Assembly: GCF_003112535.1 (NCBI RefSeq)
Contig: NZ_BEWA01000005.1
Coordinates: 540,024 to 604,023 of the forward strand
Length of the DNA: 64,000 nucleotides
Direction: 5' to 3'
From: Streptomyces rishiriensis
GTDB taxonomy: Bacteria; Actinomycetota; Actinomycetes; Streptomycetales; Streptomycetaceae
Position 1 is the first letter of the stretch. Each line of letters begins with the position of its first letter. The notes beneath the pieces are model-generated. The model worked only from the letters and a program-made list of their open reading frames with translations, was not told where the DNA came from and did not search any database. This document shows positions 16,491 to 26,207 of the stretch, piece by piece. The position numbers and the translations under genes are program-made.

Positions 16491-17339
16491 TCAGCCGATG
16501 CCGAACGCGCCCTCGGGCGGTTCGGGCGACGGTACGGCGTCCTCCTCGCGGACCGGGCGGGCGTCGCCGATGAGACGGCGCAGGCCGGGGCCGTGCTCCA
16601 CCCGGGCCGGGAACGCGTCGGAGGCGGTCCGGCGGGCCAGGGCGGCCAGGTCGAGCGGGCGGTGCGCGGCGGCCAGCACCGCGTTGCCGAAGCGGCGGCC
16701 GCGCAGCACGGCCGGCTCCGCGATCAGCGCCAGCTCCTCGAACACCTCGGCCAGGTTGGCCAGTTGGGTCCTCAGGAAGGCGAACGGCGCCGCGTCGGCG
16801 AGGTTCGCCAGGTAGACCCCGTCACCGCGCAGGACGCGTGCCGCCTCCCGCGCGCAGGCGAGGGAGGTCAGGTGGGCGGGGACCCGGGAGCCGCCGAAGA
16901 CGTCGGCGACGAGCGCGTCCGCCGAGTCGTCCGGGGCCGCCTCCAGCCACGCCCGCGCGTCGGCCGCGTGCAGCTCGACGCCGTCCCGGGGCGGGAGGGG
17001 CAGGTGCTCGACGACCAGGTCCAGCAGACCGCGGTCGAACTCGACGACGTCCTGCCGGGAGCCCGGCCGGGTCGCGGCCACGTACCGGGGCAGGGTGAGC
17101 GCGCCGCCGCCGAGATGCAGCACGTCCAGGGGCCGCCCCGGCTCGGCGACGAGGTCCAGGACGTGCCCGAGGCGCCGCGTGTACTCGAACTCCAGGTGCG
17201 TGGGCTCGTCGAGGTCGACGTAGGACTGCGGCGCGCCGTCGACCGTGAGCAGCCAGGCCCGGTCCCGGTCGACGTCGGGCATGAGCTTGGCGGTGCCGTG
17301 GTCGACGGCTCGGGTGACGGGTACGGGCTCGTCGTTCAC
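16491..17339 (-). CDS. Spermidine synthase-like methyltransferase-fold protein
   Basis: This 282-residue protein has the fold of the SpeE/polyamine aminopropyltransferase family. Key pieces are the N-terminal beta segment (LTVDGAPQSYVDLDEP), the cofactor loop VLHLGGGALTLPRYVA near residue 75, the acidic VVEFDRGLLDLV, and DALVADVFGGSRVP near the substrate site. The usual GGGDG is replaced by GGGAL, so it may act as a decarboxylated-SAM enzyme or as a plain methyltransferase. The GTG at 17339 was chosen because the remaining upstream frame is low-complexity. No polyamine genes are nearby. Confidence 0.78.
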   Translation of the reverse strand: MNDEPVPVTRAVDHGTAKLMPDVDRDRAWLLTVDGAPQSYVDLDEPTHLEFEYTRRLGHVLDLVAEPGRPLDVLHLGGGALTLPRYVAATRPGSRQDVVEFDRGLLDLVVEHLPLPPRDGVELHAADARAWLEAAPDDSADALVADVFGGSRVPAHLTSLACAREAARVLRGDGVYLANLADAAPFAFLRTQLANLAEVFEELALIAEPAVLRGRRFGNAVLAAAHRPLDLAALARRTASDAFPARVEHGPGLRRLIGDARPVREEDAVPSPEPPEGAFGIG

Positions 17340-17400
17340 CTGTTCATTGTGCCGGGCAGGACGCGCCCGCCAGGACGCGCCCCCGCCCCGGCGCCGAGGC

Positions 17401-17443
17401 GCGGACCTGCGCACGGCGGCCCCGTCGGCCGCCCGCGGTCCGC
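17401..17443 (-). terminator. Nested hairpin downstream of tuf3
   Basis: An inner stem ggcggcc/ggccgcc (17415-17421 with 17427-17433) is enclosed by gcggacc (17401-17407) and ggtccgc (17437-17443). It begins 23 bases after the EF-Tu stop on the minus strand. Confidence 0.55.
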
Positions 17444-17466
17444 GGCCCGGCGCCCACCGGTCCGCC

Positions 17467-18636
17467 TTACAGGACCGCCGTCACGGTCCCCGCCGCGACG
17501 GTCCGCCCGCCCTCACGCACGGCGAAGCCGAGCCCGGGCTCCAACGCGACCTCGTGGCCCAGTTCGACGGTCATGGCGACCGTGTCCCCGGGCCGCGCGA
17601 CCGGGATCTCCCCCAGGTCCACGTCCCCGACGACGTCCGCCGTCCGGATGTAGAACTGCGGCCGGTACCCGGTCGAGACGGGCGTCGTACGGCCGCCCTC
17701 CCGCGTCGACAGCACGTGCACCCGCGCCTCGAAGCGCCGTCGCGGCGTCACGCTGCCGGGCGCGGCCACGACCTGCCCCCGGCGGACGGCGTCGCGCGAC
17801 ACCCCGCGCAGCAGCAGAGCCACGCTGTCACCGGCCTGGGCCTCCGCCATCGGCCGGCCGAAGGTCTCCAGTCCGGTGACGACGCTCTCCAGGCCCGCGC
17901 CGAGCACGTCGACCCGGTCGCCCACCCGCACCGTGCCCCGCTCCACCGCGCCGGTGACCACGGTCCCCCGCCCGGTGATGGTGAGCACGTTCTCCACCGG
18001 CAGCAGGAACGGCGCGTCCAGGTAGCGCTCGGGGATGGGCACATAGGTGTCCACCGCGTCGAGCAGCGCGTCGACGGCGCGTGTCCAGCGCGGGTCGCCC
18101 TCCAGGGCCTTCAGCCCCGACACCCGCACCACGGGCGCGGCGTCGCCGCCGTAGCCGTGCTCGGTGAGCAGGTCGCGGACCTCCAGTTCGACCAGGTCGA
18201 TGAGCTCCTCGTCGCCCGCGTCGGCCTTGTTGAGCGCGACGACGATGTGGTCCACCCCCACCTGCCGGGCCAGCAGGACGTGTTCGGCGGTCTGCGGCAT
18301 GATCCCGTCGAGCGCGGAGACCACGAGGATCGCCCCGTCGAGCTGCGCCGCGCCGGTGACCATGTTCTTCACGTAGTCGGCGTGGCCCGGCATGTCGACG
18401 TGCGCGTAGTGCCGGGTGTCGGTCTCGTACTCGACGTGCGCGATGTTGATGGTGATCCCGCGCGCGGCCTCCTCCGGGGCCCGGTCGATGCGGTCGAACG
18501 GGACGAAGGAGCCGGTTCCGCGGTCGGCGAGAACCTTGGTGATGGCGGCGGTCAGGGTGGTCTTGCCGTGGTCGACATGACCCATGGTGCCGATGTTGAG
18601 ATGCGGCTTGGTCCGCACGTAAGCGGTCTTGGGCAT
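17467..18636 (-). CDS. tuf3: Second, divergent elongation factor Tu (tuf3 type)
   Basis: This 389-residue GTPase delivers aminoacyl-tRNA to the ribosome. All G motifs are present: GHVDHGKTT (G1), a threonine in [15 protein letters not shown] (G2), DMPGHADY (G3, usually DCPGHADY), NKAD (G4, usually NKCD) and SGLKALEG (G5). It is about eight residues shorter than a main EF-Tu and clearly more divergent. It stands alone rather than in the str operon with fusA, as known for tuf3 of Streptomyces coelicolor and S. ramocissimus. The 5' region carries a stem-loop. A role under stress or starvation is established for tuf3 only as conditional expression; the specific role here is inferred. Confidence 0.93.
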   Translation of the reverse strand: MPKTAYVRTKPHLNIGTMGHVDHGKTTLTAAITKVLADRGTGSFVPFDRIDRAPEEAARGITINIAHVEYETDTRHYAHVDMPGHADYVKNMVTGAAQLDGAILVVSALDGIMPQTAEHVLLARQVGVDHIVVALNKADAGDEELIDLVELEVRDLLTEHGYGGDAAPVVRVSGLKALEGDPRWTRAVDALLDAVDTYVPIPERYLDAPFLLPVENVLTITGRGTVVTGAVERGTVRVGDRVDVLGAGLESVVTGLETFGRPMAEAQAGDSVALLLRGVSRDAVRRGQVVAAPGSVTPRRRFEARVHVLSTREGGRTTPVSTGYRPQFYIRTADVVGDVDLGEIPVARPGDTVAMTVELGHEVALEPGLGFAVREGGRTVAAGTVTAVL

Positions 18637-18936
18637 GGCTGTACCTCGAAGCGTGTCCGTAGGAAGGGGGACCCCGAGGAACGTGCCGACCCTCCCCCTG
18701 GGGGGTCCGCCGGACAGTCCGGGGAGGGTCAGCTTCGGGCGCCGTCGACAGCGGCCGCGAGGATCGGGACGGCAGCCTTCGGCGCATCCGCGACCGCGGA
18801 TGCTGCGAGGAGGAAGGCCTGCCGGAACATGGGGCCGATCCTCGCGGACGGTTCGTCACGTGTCGAACGGTTTTCGTCGGACCGGGAAGCGGCCCGACGA
18901 CCGCACGCGGCCCCGCGCGGCGGCCGTGAGAACCGC
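18637..18936 (-). promoter_or_regulatory. tuf3 upstream region with leader stem-loop at 18688-18730
   Basis: The 300 bp between AlkD and tuf3 contain no gene. The arms gaccctcccc (18688-18697) and ggggagggtc (18721-18730) pair perfectly over ten bases and flank a loop that can itself pair (ggtcc with ggac), about 52 bases before the tuf3 ATG. Such a structure in an EF-Tu leader could act as an attenuator or as a ribosome-access switch. It could alternatively be the AlkD terminator, since both genes read leftward, but it is over 200 bases from the AlkD stop. Confidence 0.45.
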
Positions 18937-19674
18937 TCAGGGCAGGTCGGCGGCCGCGTCGAGGTTCTTCAGGGCCTCACGCACCGTCAGCGGCGCGAAC
19001 CGGCCCCGCTCACGGACCAGGAAGGCGCGCACGGCCTCCGGGTCGGTCTTGGCGTACTCGCGCAGGCACCAGCCGATGGCCTTGCGGACGAAGAAGTGGG
19101 GGTGGCCGGACTGGCGCAGGCAGTACGAGAACAGCCGCTCGGCGTCGGTGCGCTCCTTGTGGCGCAGCTGGTGCAGCAGGGCGGCACGGACGACCCACAG
19201 GTCCTCGTCGACGATCCAGTCGTCCATGTCGGCGGTGAGGCCGGGGTCGGCGGCGACGAGGGCGCCGACCACGTGCGCGGCGAGCAGATCGACCGTGTCC
19301 CACCAGGAGGTGGTGGTGACGAGCCGGCGGGCCACGGGCAGGAACGCCGACGACAGGCGTCCCGCGTGACGGCGCAGGTAGTCCACGGCGAAGTAGTGGT
19401 ACTCGCGGTGCGGCAGGGCCCAGCAGCGCAGCGCGATGGCGGTGCAGTCGGCCTCGGCGGGCCGTGGCGTGCCGGCGAGGACGGCGCGGGACAGGGCCCG
19501 GCGGTCGGGGGTGGGCAGTCCGAGGAAGGGGGCCACGTCCTTCATGTACGCGCGCATGGCCGCCGCCCGGCCGGGGTCGGCCGCACCGCCGTACACGGCC
19601 GTCAGCCGCTCCAGCACGCTGTCCGCGAGAGCGCTGTGCGGCGCGGCGATCGGGCCCCCGCCTGTGACGGTCAT
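18937..19674 (-). CDS. DNA alkylation repair protein, AlkD family
   Basis: This 245-residue all-helical HEAT-like repeat glycosylase removes N3- and N7-alkylated purines. Diagnostic stretches are YFAVDYLRRH, the SWWDTVDLLA helix carrying the Trp-Asp pair of the active site, WVVRAALLHQLRHKE, and HFFVRKAIGWCLREYAKTDPE near the C-terminus. Alternative starts exist at 19686 and 19701; 19674 was used because MTVTGGGP begins the conserved part. It is divergent from the VTT protein gene, with about 50 bp between starts. No other repair genes are adjacent. Confidence 0.88.
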   Translation of the reverse strand: MTVTGGGPIAAPHSALADSVLERLTAVYGGAADPGRAAAMRAYMKDVAPFLGLPTPDRRALSRAVLAGTPRPAEADCTAIALRCWALPHREYHYFAVDYLRRHAGRLSSAFLPVARRLVTTTSWWDTVDLLAAHVVGALVAADPGLTADMDDWIVDEDLWVVRAALLHQLRHKERTDAERLFSYCLRQSGHPHFFVRKAIGWCLREYAKTDPEAVRAFLVRERGRFAPLTVREALKNLDAAADLP

Positions 19675-19711
19675 GGGACGAACCATACGGCGATCACACA
19701 CGATCGTCCGT

Positions 19712-19717
19712 TAGTGT
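19712..19717 (+). promoter_or_regulatory. -10 box (TAGTGT) six bases before the VTT gene ATG
   Basis: TAGTGT, six bases, ATG at 19724, and no ribosome site. This is the leaderless pattern seen repeatedly in this window. Confidence 0.5.
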
Positions 19718-19723
19718 CACGGG

Positions 19724-20551
19724 ATGCTCGATGCCACCACCCGCTCTGGGGGCACCGCCACGGCCTCTCCCCGGGCCACCGGCACGGACTTCGTCGTTCC
19801 GTTGCTCGCGCCTGCTCCCCTGCCCGTCATCGCGACCGTCACCGCGCCGGCCTCGTCCTCGGCTGCCGCTCCCCGCGGCCTCGCCGCGCGCTGCGGCAGA
19901 GTGCTCCTGTCTCCCTGGTCCCGTCTGGCGCTGCTGGTCGTGCTGCTGGCGGCGGCCGCGGCGAGCGTGCTGCTCTTCGAGCCGCAGAAGCTCCTCGCGG
20001 GCGGCTGGCCGCCCCAGTTGGGCGGCGCGTCGGCGGCCGCCCTCTTCGCGATGGCGTACGGGCTGTGCACGGTGGCGTTCGTGCCGAGACCGCTGCTGAA
20101 CCTGGCCGCCGGCGCGCTGTTCGGCTCGCAGTGGGGCGCCGGCGCGGCTCTGGCGGGCACGGTGCTGGGGGCCGGGATCGCCTTCGGGCTGGGCCGCGTC
20201 CTGGGGCAGGACGCGCTGCGGCCCCTCCTGCGCGGCCGGCTGCTCAAGGCGGCGGACGGCCAGCTCAGCCGGCACGGTCTGCGTTCGATGCTGGCGGCCC
20301 GGCTGTTCCCGGGGGTGCCGTTCTGGGCCGCGAACTACTGTGCCGCGGTCTCGCGGATGACCTGGTCGTCCTTCCTGGTGGCGACCGCGCTGGGCTCGAT
20401 CCCGAACACCGCCGCCTATGTCGTCGCCGGGGCCCGGGCCTCATCCCCGACCTCGCCGGCCTTCCTGATCGCGATGGTCTGCATCGCCCTGCCGGCGCTG
20501 GTCGGCGCGGCGGTGGCCTGGCGCAAACGCCACCACCTGCGCCGTCCGTAG
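19724..20551 (+). CDS. TVP38/TMEM64-type (VTT domain) membrane protein
   Basis: This 275-residue protein has about 60 non-membrane N-terminal residues, then five to six hydrophobic helices. The VTT/SNARE-associated core is visible in FVPRPLLNLAAGALFG (about residues 126-141), the glycine-rich AGTVLGAGIAFGLGR, and the ARLFPGVPFWAANYCAAV loop with GSIPNTAAYVVAG. The family includes lipid scramblase-like and selenite-transport proteins; the substrate is unknown. It is probably transcribed as a leaderless mRNA. It ends convergently against the thiolase gene with a strong hairpin between. Confidence 0.85.
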   Translation: MLDATTRSGGTATASPRATGTDFVVPLLAPAPLPVIATVTAPASSSAAAPRGLAARCGRVLLSPWSRLALLVVLLAAAAASVLLFEPQKLLAGGWPPQLGGASAAALFAMAYGLCTVAFVPRPLLNLAAGALFGSQWGAGAALAGTVLGAGIAFGLGRVLGQDALRPLLRGRLLKAADGQLSRHGLRSMLAARLFPGVPFWAANYCAAVSRMTWSSFLVATALGSIPNTAAYVVAGARASSPTSPAFLIAMVCIALPALVGAAVAWRKRHHLRRP

Positions 20552-20553
20552 AC

Positions 20554-20612
20554 CGCCCCTCCTCCGGCCCGTCAGGAGCTGAGGGCCCTCGGGCCGGGAC
20601 GGAGGAGGGGCG
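20554..20612. terminator. Bidirectional hairpin, VTT gene / thiolase
   Basis: Perfect 13-bp arms cgcccctcctccg (20554-20566) and cggaggaggggcg (20600-20612), extended inside by further G-C pairing (gcccg with cgggc), sit three bases after the plus-strand stop and 40 bases after the minus-strand stop. Confidence 0.8.
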
Positions 20613-20651
20613 GAAGCGGGGGCCGGACGCCGGGGCCGCGGCGGCCCGCCG

Positions 20652-21821
<1,170 letters not shown>

Positions 21822-21948
21822 GTGCGGGCCTCCATGACGAGCGACGTGCGACGAGCACGGACGGGGCGGGCCGGAGCGGCCGGGACGGACGGGACGGCCG
21901 CGTCGACTACCGGTGAGTAGGAAATCCGGACCCACCATAGCCCGGCGA

Positions 21949-21999
21949 GTTTGGAACACCAACTGACCCGGGTTCGCTTTTCCAACCGTCCCCTAGACT
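21949..21999. promoter_or_regulatory. Divergent thiolase/hxlR control region
   Basis: GTTTGG-N3-ACCAAC (21949-21963) is a near-palindrome, and TTCCAA at 21981-21986 mirrors TTGGAA at 21951-21956. The hxlR -10 box TAGACT (21994-21999) is exactly six bases from its ATG. Together these look like an autoregulated promoter with an HxlR-type operator upstream. Confidence 0.45.
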
Positions 22000-22005
22000 G
22001 GCGTC

Positions 22006-22476
22006 ATGGCCGCCCCCAAGAATCCGCGCCCCTGCTCGATCGCGGACGCCCTCGCCGTCGTCGGCGAGAAGTACTCCCTGCTCGTCCTGAGGGAGGTGTG
22101 CCTGGGCAACGGCCGCTTCGACCAGCTGGTGCGCAACATCGGCGCCCCGCGCGACGTGCTGACCACCCGGCTGCGCCGACTCGTCGACGCCGGCATCCTG
22201 ACCAGGACCGCCTACAGCGACCGCCCGCAGCGCTTCGAGTACCGGCCCACGCGGGCGGGGCTCGAACTGGAGCCGCTGCTGATGACGCTCATGGCGTGGG
22301 GCGACCGCCACCTCCGCCAGGGAGACGACCGCCCGATGGTGCTCGAGCACGTCTGCGGCAACGAGCTGGTCCCGGTGGTCACCTGCTCGTCGTGCGGCGA
22401 CCCGGTGGGTCACGACGACGTGAGCGCCCATCCGCAGACGCCGGGGTGGACGGTGGCGGGCCCTTCGGTCGCCTAG
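22006..22476 (+). CDS. HxlR family transcriptional regulator
   Basis: This 156-residue winged-helix protein has the HxlR signature: CSIADALAVVGEKYSLLVLRE at the start, then RFDQLVRNIGAPRDVLTTRL (recognition helix) and LVDAGILTRTAYSDRPQRFEY (wing). The C-terminal extension VTCSSCGDPVGHDD carries a CxxC pair together with HVCG nearby, suggesting metal or redox sensing, which is less usual for the family. The ATG sits six bases from a -10 box, so the mRNA is probably leaderless. It is divergent from the thiolase gene. Confidence 0.88.
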   Translation: MAAPKNPRPCSIADALAVVGEKYSLLVLREVCLGNGRFDQLVRNIGAPRDVLTTRLRRLVDAGILTRTAYSDRPQRFEYRPTRAGLELEPLLMTLMAWGDRHLRQGDDRPMVLEHVCGNELVPVVTCSSCGDPVGHDDVSAHPQTPGWTVAGPSVA

Positions 22477-22489
22477 CGTCGCTGCGCCC

Positions 22490-23191
22490 TCACGCCTCCA
22501 GTTTCCGGATCTGCGCCGAGACCAGGGCCCCGGGGACCTCCGCGGGCGCGCCCGTGCCGCTCGCCGTGCAGAACAGGACCACCGTGGCGCCGCTGCGCAC
22601 GACCACGAACGCGTCCGGGCTGTCGCGCTCGGTGTGCAGTGCGAAGGCGACGGCCTCGTCGCCCGCGTCCGGCGCGGTGGCGGCCGCGGCGGTGGTGCGG
22701 GCGGGCACCCCGCCCTCGTAGGCCGTGCACTTCTTCAGGGCAGTGCGCAGACCGTCGAGGACGCCCTCGGCGTCGGACCGGTCATAGGCCATGAGGCCGA
22801 TGGTGGTGGCCGCTCCGGCCCCGGGGCCGGAGCCCGAGAAGGCGAGGCGTCCCTGGAACGCCCGGGGCGCCGGATCGGGAACGGCCGTGCGCATGTTCTC
22901 CAACGGCTGGCACGCCGCGGGCCGCGCGGTCGAGTCGCCGTGGGGCTTCACGGGGTAGTCGGTGATCTGGTAGCCGTCCACGTCGCCGGCCGTCAGCGCC
23001 ACGGACTCCAGCTGAGCCGCTCCGAGCGGTTGTGAGGGACCCTTGCGTCCCGCGGCCGGAGCCGAACCCGGCACGGAGCCCGCCCCCGCGGCCGCGGCGC
23101 CGGAGTCCTTCTCTCCCGAACCGCCCCCGCCGCTGCACCCGGCCACCAGAACCGCCGTGCACAGCGCCGCCGCCGTCACCCTGATACGCAC
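22490..23191 (-). CDS. Secreted lipoprotein of unknown function
   Basis: This 233-residue protein begins with a basic N-terminus and a lipoprotein signal ending in the lipobox LVAGC near residue 19, then a Gly/Ser/Ala-rich linker and a domain of about 170 residues. The GTG at 23191 with GGGGAG seven bases upstream is preferred over an ATG at 23215. The mature part contains single cysteines in ACQPLENM, KKCTAYE and VLFCTASG and resembles other streptomycete lipoproteins (DUF-type, PknH sensor-like layout). Its function is unknown; it is anchored on the outer face of the membrane. Confidence 0.75.
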   Translation of the reverse strand: MRIRVTAAALCTAVLVAGCSGGGGSGEKDSGAAAAGAGSVPGSAPAAGRKGPSQPLGAAQLESVALTAGDVDGYQITDYPVKPHGDSTARPAACQPLENMRTAVPDPAPRAFQGRLAFSGSGPGAGAATTIGLMAYDRSDAEGVLDGLRTALKKCTAYEGGVPARTTAAAATAPDAGDEAVAFALHTERDSPDAFVVVRSGATVVLFCTASGTGAPAEVPGALVSAQIRKLEA

Positions 23192-23308
23192 GTGCTGACT
23201 CCCCGCTCTCGACATCGGTCGATTGGATCAGCCGACGGCACGGGCCGCAGAGATTTCGCCGGAACTACGACGACCGACCCGGCCGACGATGATGAACCGG
23301 GCCCAGGT

Positions 23309-24016
23309 TCACGCGTACACGTCCAACCGCCCGCACATGCCGAACCTCCCGCGCGCGGACGGTTCCTCGGCCCGCACGACGGCCTCGGCGAGGTGGGAGA
23401 CGTCCCCCTCCGCGAGCCGGTCGAGCTGGTCCCCCGTGGCCTCCGCGGCCGCCCGCGCCCCGTGCGTCCAGCGCTCACGCCACTCGGCGAGCCGGGGCCG
23501 GACGAGCGCGGCGGCGGCCCGGTGGAAGGCGGCCAGGGCCGCCCCGGGGTCCGGTGCCTCGCGCAGCGCCAGATAGCCCTCCAGCGCGAGGTCGCGCCGG
23601 GCGCGGGCGATACGGGCCTGCTCCTCGCGCGGGGCGTCGGCGGGGATCGCGGTCGCGGCGGCGTACGTCACGGGGTCGGCGAGGTGCTCCGGCGGCAGCG
23701 TGAGCACCGCGTCGCCCGCCTCGGGCAGCCCGCCGTTCTGCATCAGGACGGTGATGCGCAGACCGTCCTCGTCGACCAGCCGGTGGATCGTGCCCGGCGT
23801 GAACCAGGCGACGGTGCCGGGCCTCAGGGGCGTCACCCGGTGGCCGGAGACCGTGAGGGTCTGCACCGCCCCGCGTCCGTGGGTGACGACGTACCCCTCC
23901 GAACAGGCCAGGTGCACATGGGGGGTTCCACCGCGCAGACCGTCGGCGGCGGGCCAGTCGTAGACGCACAGGTGCGAGACGGCGACCCCGCCGGGCAGTC
24001 CGTCGTACGTGCTCAC
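23309..24016 (-). CDS. Cupin-domain protein in the Gfo/Idh-PmoA operon
   Basis: This 235-residue protein has a cupin fold in its first half: TPHVHLACSEGYVVTHGRGAV carries the first cupin motif, and WFTPGTIHRLVDEDGLRI the second. The second half is helical and charged, with no recognised domain. The GTG at 24016 overlaps the stop of the PmoA-like gene by four bases (GTGA), so the two are co-translated. It is the last gene of a three-gene operon and probably handles a sugar or sugar acid, which is an inference from the partners only. Confidence 0.82.
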   Translation of the reverse strand: MSTYDGLPGGVAVSHLCVYDWPAADGLRGGTPHVHLACSEGYVVTHGRGAVQTLTVSGHRVTPLRPGTVAWFTPGTIHRLVDEDGLRITVLMQNGGLPEAGDAVLTLPPEHLADPVTYAAATAIPADAPREEQARIARARRDLALEGYLALREAPDPGAALAAFHRAAAALVRPRLAEWRERWTHGARAAAEATGDQLDRLAEGDVSHLAEAVVRAEEPSARGRFGMCGRLDVYA

Positions 24017-24942
24017 CACGGGTGCGTGCGCAGGTACTCGGCGATCTTCTCGCGCTCCCACGCGCCGTCGGCCACCACCACCCGGTAGCGGCGGGTCAGC
24101 GTGTCGCCCGGCGCCAGCTCCAGTTCGTCGAAGAAGGCCCAGGACGGGGCGATGCCCGCGAAGGGCTCGTTGCGGACGAACCAGTGGGCGGGGTGGGCCC
24201 CCCGCGCGCCGGCGTGGTCGTTCCCGGGAGCGTGCTCGAAGACGACGGTGGCGTGACCGTCGGCGCCGTCGTGCTCTCCGCCGAGGGCGAGCCACGGGCT
24301 CTGCGAGGCCATCAGCCCGGGCCCCTCGCCGTCCGGGCCGATGATCCGGCCGTCCCGGAAGGCGCGCGGGCCCCGCCAGAACAGGCCCGTGTAGCCGGCC
24401 ATCTCCCGGCCGGAGGTGGTCGGACTGCCGAAGCGCAGCGGCTCGTCACGGCGGTTGGTGACGGCGCTGGTCCAGGTCAGCGCCCAGGAACCGGAGTCGG
24501 GCTCGACGTCGTGCACCTCGATGCGGCGCGCCTCCTGCGCCCACAGCTCGCCGTCGGCCGGATGCCAGGTCAGCCGTTCGGCGATGACGGCGCGGCCCCC
24601 GTCCGCCGCGATCTCGTCGAAGCCGGCGTGCGCCATCGAGCCGACCCGCTCGGGCAGTTCCAGGTAACCCTCGCCGTGGACGTACGAGTTGCCGCCCCAC
24701 AGGTTGGCGCCGGAGAGGTGCGAGGCGGTGAGCGACAGCCCCTTGTGCCAGCGGTGGTCGTTGGGGCGGTAGTCGGTGACGACGTCCCCGGCGAGGGTCC
24801 GCAGCGGGTGGATGTACGGCTTGGGCGCCTCCCAGGCCGCCTCGGGCCGGTAGACGTAGGCGAGCAGTTCGACGCCGGTGGCCGGGTCGGTCACCGTGAC
24901 GCGGTCGCCGTGGGCGTGCACCAGACGCAGCTCCGCGGTCAT
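24013..24942 (-). CDS. PmoA family protein (DUF6807)
   Basis: This 309-residue protein belongs to the PmoA-like group often found beside Gfo/Idh oxidoreductases in carbohydrate operons. Characteristic pieces are YRPNDHRWHKGLSLTASHL, ANLWGGNSYVHGEGY, FGSPTTSGREMAGYTGLFWRG (in two parts) and the late HWFVRNEPFAGIAPSWAFFDE. It has no signal peptide. The ATG at 24942 overlaps the upstream gene stop (ATGA), and its own stop overlaps the cupin start. Its reaction is unknown; the name PmoA is historical and does not imply methane oxidation here. Confidence 0.85.
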   Translation of the reverse strand: MTAELRLVHAHGDRVTVTDPATGVELLAYVYRPEAAWEAPKPYIHPLRTLAGDVVTDYRPNDHRWHKGLSLTASHLSGANLWGGNSYVHGEGYLELPERVGSMAHAGFDEIAADGGRAVIAERLTWHPADGELWAQEARRIEVHDVEPDSGSWALTWTSAVTNRRDEPLRFGSPTTSGREMAGYTGLFWRGPRAFRDGRIIGPDGEGPGLMASQSPWLALGGEHDGADGHATVVFEHAPGNDHAGARGAHPAHWFVRNEPFAGIAPSWAFFDELELAPGDTLTRRYRVVVADGAWEREKIAEYLRTHPW

Positions 24943-26099
24943 GCGGGCACCTCCACGGACGCCGTCGCCGGCGCCCAGCCCGGGGCGCCGCCGTGCAGGA
25001 CCGTGTAGTAGGGGTCGCCGGGACCGATCTCGCCCCGCCGCACCGTCGTGTCCGTGAACGCCGACTTGTACAGCGCGGTGATCAGCTCCAGGCTGGTGCG
25101 TCCGTCCGCGCCGCTGCTGCGCGGTCGCCGGCCCGCGCGCATGCAGGCGACCAGCTCGCGCAGCTGGGCCAGGTGCGAACTGGGCACGTCCGCGCCGAAG
25201 TCGCGCCAGCCGGCCGCCTCGTCGCCCGGGACGTCCGGCGCGGGGGTGAGCCGCCAGTCGGCGTTGGAATGGCCGTAGAGATGGGTGAGCTCGACGGTGG
25301 CGCGCTCGCAGTCGACGCGGATGCGGCTGACCTCGTCGGGGCTCAGGACGCTGTTGACGACCGTGGCCAGGGCGCCGCTCTCGAAGCGCAGCAGCGCCGT
25401 GGACACGTCCTCCGTCTCCACGTCGTGCACGAGCCGGCCGGCCATGGCGCGCACCTCGCTCCACGGACCGAGCAGGTCGAGCAGCAGGTCCATCTGGTGG
25501 ATGCCGTGGCCCATCGCCGGGCCGCCGCCCTCGGTCCGCCAGCGACCGCGCCAGGGCACGGCGTAGTAGGCGGTGTCGCGGTACCAGGTGGTCTGGCAGT
25601 GGGCGACGAGCGGCCGGCCGAGGGCCTGCTCGGCGAGCAGCCGGCGTACGTGCCGGGCTCCCGACCCGAAGCGGTGCTGGAAGACGATCGAGGAGAAGGG
25701 GCCGTTCGGCGTCCCCTCCTCGGCCGCCACGGCGTCGTAGTCGGCCAGGGTCGGCACGGGCGGCTTCTCGCACCACACCCAGGCGCCGGCCCGCAGCGCG
25801 GCCACACTCTGCTCGCGGTGCAGCGTGGGCGGGGTGCAGACGGTCACCAGGTCGGGGCGCTGCTCCGCCAGCATCCGGTCCAGGTCGGTGTAGGCGTGCG
25901 GCACGCCGCCTTCCGCGCAGAACGCCCGGACGGCGTTGGCATCGATGTCAACGGCCGCCACGACCTCGGTCTCGCCCTCGCCGGCGAGCTGCTGGAGCGC
26001 GGGCAGATGGGAGCCGCGGGCGATGGCGCCCGCGCCGACGACGGCGGCCCGGATCCGGCGGCCGCCGAGCGGACCGGGCGGCGGAGTGGTGGGGGACAT
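24939..26099 (-). CDS. Gfo/Idh/MocA family oxidoreductase
   Basis: This 386-residue NAD(P)-dependent sugar dehydrogenase-like protein has an N-terminal Rossmann domain (AAVVGAGAIARGSHLPAL near residues 18-35) and the EKPP motif (WVWCEKPPVPT, lysine near 113). The C-terminal alpha/beta domain includes GGGPAMGHGIHQMDLLLDLLG with the likely catalytic histidine. ATG 26099 was chosen; the preceding GGAGGA is a little far (15 nt). It is the first gene of the operon with PmoA-like and cupin genes and lies behind a LacI-type operator at 26196-26207. Confidence 0.88.
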   Translation of the reverse strand: MSPTTPPPGPLGGRRIRAAVVGAGAIARGSHLPALQQLAGEGETEVVAAVDIDANAVRAFCAEGGVPHAYTDLDRMLAEQRPDLVTVCTPPTLHREQSVAALRAGAWVWCEKPPVPTLADYDAVAAEEGTPNGPFSSIVFQHRFGSGARHVRRLLAEQALGRPLVAHCQTTWYRDTAYYAVPWRGRWRTEGGGPAMGHGIHQMDLLLDLLGPWSEVRAMAGRLVHDVETEDVSTALLRFESGALATVVNSVLSPDEVSRIRVDCERATVELTHLYGHSNADWRLTPAPDVPGDEAAGWRDFGADVPSSHLAQLRELVACMRAGRRPRSSGADGRTSLELITALYKSAFTDTTVRRGEIGPGDPYYTVLHGGAPGWAPATASVEVPA

Positions 26100-26195
26100 G
26101 GGCGTGATCAGCACTCCTCCGACGAACGGCCGTGGACCGGGCGGATCCGGCAAGCGGGCGGGAGGCACACGGCACGGGTGCGGTACCTGTGCACA

Positions 26196-26207
26196 GCAAG
26201 CGCTTTC
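26196..26207. promoter_or_regulatory. LacI-family type operator (GCAAGCGCTTTC)
   Basis: The core AAGCGCTT (26198-26205) is a perfect palindrome, and the flanks give the GNAAGCGCTTNC form typical of streptomycete LacI-family sugar regulators. It lies about 100 bases upstream of the Gfo/Idh-PmoA-cupin operon. No regulator gene is adjacent; a LacI gene lies at 62896-63996. Confidence 0.55.

Noticed and set aside
24013..24942. PmoA as methane mono-oxygenase subunit
   Set aside because: The sequence is of the DUF6807 type, soluble and next to a sugar oxidoreductase; the name is historical.
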